Positions 8,965 through 12,833 of a DNA stretch of 12,833 bases are shown here, piece by piece. The notes below the pieces were generated by a model. It was not told where the DNA came from and made no database searches. It saw only the letters and a program-made list of their open reading frames with translations. Source of the DNA: Conidiobolus incongruus B7586. Lineage: Eukaryota > Entomophthoromycota > Entomophthoromycetes > Entomophthorales > Conidiobolaceae. The translations under genes were made by a program, and so were the position numbers. Positions within the stretch are counted from its first letter, which is position 1, and the number at the start of each line of letters is the position of its first letter. The DNA lies in assembly GCA_000697335.1 (NCBI GenBank), contig JNEM01013285.1, forward strand, positions 1 to 12,833, in the 5' to 3' direction.

Positions 8965-9214
8965 AGTGATATTAATTAAATTCCAATCACTATAATGATA
9001 TTGACACTGGCTGAGAAGTCAAGTGTCCAATAACTATTAAGTAAATAGTTGTCTCCCGGGACGGTACCTGTTTGGTAATATCAAAGGGGTAATTTATTGT
9101 TTAACCTGGATTATTGGGCTGTACCCTAGGAAGAGGACCGACGTGATAACTTGGTTGTAGTCGGCATATTTATAGTTAGCTTGACGTGTCTTCCCAGCGT
9201 ACGAACCGTACGTC
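8965..9214. repeat. GC-richer cluster of dyad symmetries
   Basis: A short interval with higher G+C than its surroundings (27 of 60 at 9121-9180) carries several inverted repeats in a row: AGTGAT/ATCACT (8965-8970, 8986-8991), GACACT/AGTGTC (9003-9008, 9022-9027), AACTATT/AATAGTT (9032-9038, 9044-9050), CCGAC/GTCGG (9137-9141, 9160-9164) and CGTACG-AAC-CGTACG (9199-9213). It lies upstream of the USP frames. It may be a promoter region, a small non-autonomous element or a structured RNA; none is established. A frame of 64 residues (9186-9380, no ATG) overlaps its end. Confidence 0.4.
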
Positions 9215-9360
9215 GGATGGAACGATTGATTGCATTGCTCGGGTGTATTTTGTGGTCACTTTGCAATGTTACTTAGCTATTGATTTGATAGTAATATATA
9301 TACTACCTTTGAATCTCCACAATCTTAATTACAAATTAACAAAGGATTTGAGATTCAACA

Positions 9361-9861
9361 ATGAACTATATTATCTTTAATATAGTTATGATTTTCACTG
9401 TACTCGAGCTTATTATCTGGATTATAAAAATTAATATGGAAAGCTTATTATATATATATTGTTTATATAATACTGAATCATTTCATTCGATTCGTGTGAG
9501 CGTTATCGAGCAATACATTGAAACAATTAAAGTACGATATAAATCCACCTTGACTGAAGATAAATTTTTCGTAGAATTTGGTGCGAGTATTCCTTTCCAA
9601 GATATTTGGTCAATTTATAACCATTTTCTAGTTACTTGGTTTAAAACTTTGTCTCCTTCTTACTTAATTTTATTCCAAAGACTCAGCGAAATTTTGAATA
9701 TCTATCGTTTTCCTTTAAATCAAACTGAAAAGAAATTATTAATACCAGATGGCAATGTGTTAGTGAATCTGAAGCTATGGTTTTTTTTGGTTAAATTTAT
9801 ACCAAGTTTGAGTTATTTAGAATTTTCTAATATAGTCCAATTGTTAAGGTCAATACATTAA
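9361..9861 (+). pseudogene. Probable N-terminal (DUSP-like) part of the USP gene
   Basis: A frame of 166 codons; ATGs at 9361 and 9436 are both possible starts. The first 25 residues from 9361 form a hydrophobic, membrane-like segment, so the ATG at 9436 (M-E-S-L-L) may be the better start. The middle reads F-Q-D-I-W-S-I-Y-N-H-F-L-V-T-W-F, similar in pattern to the opening of the DUSP domain of USP4/USP15/Ubp12 proteins (D-x-W-x-(I/L)-x....W-F..W). Later V-L-V-N-L-K-L-W-F-F-L-V resembles the domain's Y-V-L-V-P-x-x-x-W-x-x-L-V. A DUSP domain immediately upstream of a USP catalytic domain of this subtype is what the family predicts. The similarity is weak and judged by eye. Coding sense appears to resume in another frame at 9864-9992, then hits stops before the catalytic part. 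Confidence 0.4.
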
Positions 9862-10037
9862 TTGTGGAATATAGCACTGATATCATTAAATGTTTGAAAG
9901 GATGGTTCTTTATATTTAATCGTGTCAATGAGCAAAAAATAATCCACTATGTATCCAATAATTATACATATCTCTTTGAATTGCAAATTTGATAGTATAT
10001 TGCTTTTCCGAGCTTCTATAACGGTAGCATTGGTAAT

Positions 10038-10913
10038 ATGAATTATATTACCTTACCAAATTGTTCACATAAACAGCCATATATAACAGGGTTAAACAAC
10101 TTAGGAAACACATGTTATATGAACTCTGCCCTCCAGTGTATTATTAACAACCCTAGTTTTCAGAAATATTTTCCTATTCTCAATCAACAAAATGGCTTCG
10201 AATTCGATCCAAGAAAGTTTCCTTTGATGGATGCGACTAAACGACTTTTCAAACAATTGGAAATCAATCGTTCCCCAATTTGGATACATGGCCAGCTAAA
10301 GTGCGCGATTGTAAGATATGAGCCATTGTTTGTAGGATATGAACAGCAAAATGCCAGTGAATTTGTTATTAAATTCCTCTCAAAATTGTACAAAGGATTC
10401 AGTGAATGTTATTCAAACTCTTTTGCATATAATAATCACGAAGTATATGTTGGTTTTATAAATACCCCTGCCAAATCCCAAAAAGAAACGTACAGGAGTA
10501 TGAATCCTAGATTTGTTAATAATCTATTCTTAGGATCCGTACACACTACCGTCATATGCCAGAATTGCCAACATATCCATTCAAGTTCAAATCCTCTATT
10601 TTATTTTAATCTTAATATTCCCTCTTTGCATGAAATCAGTCTATCTCTTATTTCATTAAATACAGAAGGAATTCAAGTTATAACAAAATTTCAACTATCA
10701 CTTCCAAACGATTTATCTATTTACAAAGTCAAACAGATATTACGTGGTAAAATTCAACTATCAACCAATAATATTATATTGGCACTAGGCAAAGGATCAA
10801 CCAGTAGTTTAAATCGAGTTCAAGAATTGAAATATGAGCAAGACCTTATCGCAAATTATGTCAAAGATGGTGCGAGACTTTATTGCTTTGAGCTACCTAA
10901 ATTTTATTCATAA
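10038..10913 (+). pseudogene. Ubiquitin-specific protease (USP/UBP, C19), catalytic N-half
   Basis: Deubiquitinating cysteine protease that cleaves ubiquitin from substrates. The 291-codon frame starts one line ahead of the Cys box: G-L-N-N-L-G-N-T-C-Y-M-N at residues 18-29, with catalytic Cys26. The second conserved box, G-Y-E-Q-Q-N-A-S-E-F, is at 100-109 (family consensus Q-Q-D-A/S-x-E-x). The first zinc-ribbon pair is C-Q-N-C (Cys174, Cys177), followed by F-Y-F-N-L-N-I-P. Residues about 212-286, ending A-R-L-Y-C-F-E-L, match the ubiquitin-like insert that marks USP4/USP11/USP15 and yeast Ubp12. The frame stops at TAA (10911-10913), yet sense in the same frame appears to continue for about 30 codons beyond it. 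The His and Asp part lies downstream in another frame, so this piece alone would be inactive. Identity as a USP is firm; a working gene is doubtful. Confidence 0.88.
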
Positions 10914-11143
10914 TCAATTTTTGATTATTTTTTTATTGAACAGGACAATTTTGGAAGCGATGGGATTGAGACTGTCGATGGCTATAGTTTGAGTTTTACT
11001 TCAAAAGACAAAAATTAAAATCATGATACTTTATATCAGATAATTTTTGCTAATATTCAAAGAATTACTAGCCATTCATTACATTCTAATCATATAATAG
11101 ATATTTTTTAATTAGCTAAAATTGGAGTAACAAAAAACGGTAA

Positions 11144-12055
11144 AGCATTTTATTAAATAATTATATTGTTCAATCTTTATACCAAGTGTCTAACAGCATA
11201 GATATTAAATGTGGCTTTATATCGGACCTATTTGAAATTTTATGGTTGAACAAATCGTGCTTAACTCCCCAGATCGATAGCAATTCCAATTCTTTATCTT
11301 CCAATTTCGAAGGATTGATTTATGAAAACGGTACTCCTCTTCAACCTGGTGATACTGTGTTCCTTCAATGGGATTCCAATTTTTCCAACCACATTTTCAA
11401 ATCCAATTCTGGTAATGTAAATCCTGATGTATACGATACTGCAAGCTTCAAATATAAATCAATCAAATATGATACAATTCAAAATAGCTTTGCAGTAATC
11501 AATTTAACCAATGATAATGCACTAAATCATAAAGGATTAAAATATTTTGATCATTCCTTATATACATCAAATTTAAAATCAATCTTCATCCCACCAGCAA
11601 AAGATTTGAGATTAGAAGATTGTATCGAAGATATTTGTAAAGTTGAGCATCTCATTCCACAGTCCAACACTTTGAATAACTGATATTGCGAAAACTGCAA
11701 CTCCAACTATAGCAAAAAACGCGATAAATTTGACGAGTTACCACCATATTTAATGATTGGCTTGAAACGATTTAATAGAAATAAAGGTGGAGGTGAAATG
11801 TTTAAAAACAGCCACTTGGTTAAATATTTCCTTACTTTGAATATTAAAATCATCCATTTTCAATCCGTTAACTATCATATGTATACTGTATGTAATCATT
11901 AGGGCAGTTTGGTTACTGGTCACTATACAGTAATATGTAAAAATTCGTTGAATGGTGAACAGTATAGCTTTGACTATTCTCACTTTGTAAAGGTTGATAT
12001 GGAACAAGTAGTAAATTTTAATAATTATATGCTCCTCTATCAAAGCGAAGAGTAG
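11144..12055 (+). pseudogene. USP deubiquitinase, C-terminal half (His/Asp part), two in-frame stops
   Basis: The same reading frame runs from 11144 to TAG at 12053-12055 and contains the second half of the catalytic domain. L-E-D-C-I-E matches the L-x-D-C-I block of USP4/15. Then come Y-C-E-N-C (second zinc pair, codons 11687 and 11696), L-P-P-Y-L-M-I-G-L-K-R-F (ending 11773), G-H-Y-T with the catalytic His codon at 11921, F-D-Y-S with the catalytic Asp codon at 11972, and a terminal Y-M-L-L-Y. Two stops interrupt it: TGA at 11681-11683, where the family has Trp in W-Y-C, and TAG at 11900-11902 within N-H-x-G. Neither can be removed by a plausible intron, because coding sense is continuous on both sides in one frame. 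The usual G-K-W-Y reads G-E-Q-Y. There is no ATG at the beginning of this part, and the join to 10913 passes through roughly 130 nt with stops in all frames. Confidence 0.85.
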
Positions 12056-12833
12056 TGAATGAAAATATTTAAATCAATTTAAAAAATTTACAACATAGTA
12101 CTGTGGACTATTTGTTTTATTAAATGAATTCAATTATTCGTTTTTTTAAATTTTTTATATAGTTTCATGATAACTCATCATTGTTTAATTATTATATTAA
12201 TTTATATAGATAATTTTTTATATTTTATTATACCATGGTCATCTTATATTTTTCGATGGTCCAAAAAATAATTTCCTATACTTAAATCAAATAATATTTT
12301 ATAGATCATAATTATTTAATTTTTCTTTTAATATTAATTTCAATATTATAAAGTGATCTTATAATCCAATATATTCACTTTATATAACATATTTTCTAGG
12401 AGTATTTCAACATAAAACAAAATAACTGAAAGTCACCAAGTTTCATAATATATCTAAATGAAACAACAAGCTTTTTAAAAACATCTTATTGTTTTAATTA
12501 TTCTAGATCAATTATTTGTAAAAATCTTCAAACTATACTCTTAGCCAAAGGTTTTTAAATCATAATATTATAAATTAATTTAATTAACTTTGCTAAGTAA
12601 CTAGTTCTTAAAATTCTAATATATATTGTTCTATAATTTATTTTATTATAAATTATTCAATTAAATATACTTTATAACTTTAATTAATTATTTAAAAAAT
12701 ATTAATTTATCCAATAAATTAAGCTCTTCCTTTTGCTTTTAATTCTTATTATTAATTTTTTTTAACTTTAAAGTAAAATCTATAATTTATCAAAATTATA
12801 ATATATTAAACATATTTAGTATAAAGATTAATA
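12056..12833. other. AT-rich downstream region, no gene seen
   Basis: Composition returns to the AT-rich level of the left third of the window. There is no useful frame on either strand. CCATGG at 12234-12239 is followed by a short GATGGTCC-containing stretch (to about 12262) that looks slightly like a transposon end, but no partner repeat was found. No poly(A) signal for the USP gene can be singled out in such AT-rich sequence. Confidence 0.5.

Noticed and set aside
9060-9330. Membrane-like peptide fragments in several + strand frames, reminiscent of receptor helices
   Set aside because: They lie in different frames with stops between them, and hydrophobic peptides are expected from such sequence; no diagnostic receptor motif is present.
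10101-10393. Two minus-strand open frames inside the USP catalytic region
   Set aside because: They are antisense to the Cys box and Q-Q-N-A box coding sequence and show no features.
10870-10943. Intron ending at the CAG of 10941-10943 that would remove the TAA at 10911
   Set aside because: The acceptor looks good (T-rich then CAG), but no usable GT donor lies between the conserved L-Y-C-F-E-L codons and the stop; the nearest GT would delete that conserved end.
11750-12043. Minus-strand open frame of 97 codons
   Set aside because: It is antisense to the USP His/Asp region, whose motifs clearly read on the + strand.
11684-12055. Stop-codon reassignment as an explanation for the stops in the USP gene
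   Set aside because: Three different stop codons are involved, and the F-box gene ends at ordinary TAA/TAG codons; decay is simpler.

Overview
The window reads as nuclear DNA of an AT-rich, probably early-diverging fungus. The evidence is an F-box protein with loose leucine-rich repeats, a multidomain ubiquitin-specific protease of the USP4/USP15/Ubp12 type, and a Tc1-type transposon carrying C-to-T/G-to-A damage of the kind fungi inflict on repeats. Entomophthoromycotina such as Conidiobolus would fit the base composition and protein style, but this is an impression and not a demonstrated assignment. There is no bacterial, phage or CRISPR signature.

Layout. Positions 1-4344 are extremely AT-rich, with about 12% G+C where I counted (2761-2820). 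They hold a well-delimited but dead Tc1-like DNA transposon at 223-1790, with terminal inverted repeats of about 220 bp in an IR/DR-like arrangement and a transposase whose DD34E catalytic core is still legible. Its stops and substitutions are almost all explained by CpA-to-TpA change. A second, much weaker DDE-type remnant may lie at 2020-2079. Positions 4345-5706 form a compositional island (50% G+C in 5521-5580) without a recognisable gene. It contains a perfect hairpin overlapping a tiny hydrophobic ORF, a paired short repeat and a transposon-end-like stretch. Positions 5707-7025 are the upstream region of an F-box gene with a TATA-like box. Positions 7026-8532 are the F-box/LRR gene in two frames, broken by one frameshift or, less likely, joined across a 43-nt intron. 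Positions 8533-9360 are intergenic, with a GC-richer cluster of dyads at 8965-9214. Positions 9361-12055 hold a USP-family deubiquitinase in at least three frames. It keeps its Cys, His and Asp catalytic residues and all four zinc-ribbon cysteines but has several in-frame stops, so it is most simply a pseudogene. Positions 12056-12833 are AT-rich with no gene seen.

How the genes relate. Both recognisable host genes belong to ubiquitin biology: the F-box protein would be a substrate adaptor of an SCF ubiquitin ligase, and the USP would remove ubiquitin. There is no sign of an operon, which would not be expected in a eukaryote. Both are interrupted and both lie near heavily mutated repeat DNA, so the window looks like a decaying, repeat-rich region. 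I found no convincing new multi-gene system. The most useful observations are the CpA-directed mutation signature on the transposon and the multiply interrupted USP that still keeps its active-site residues.
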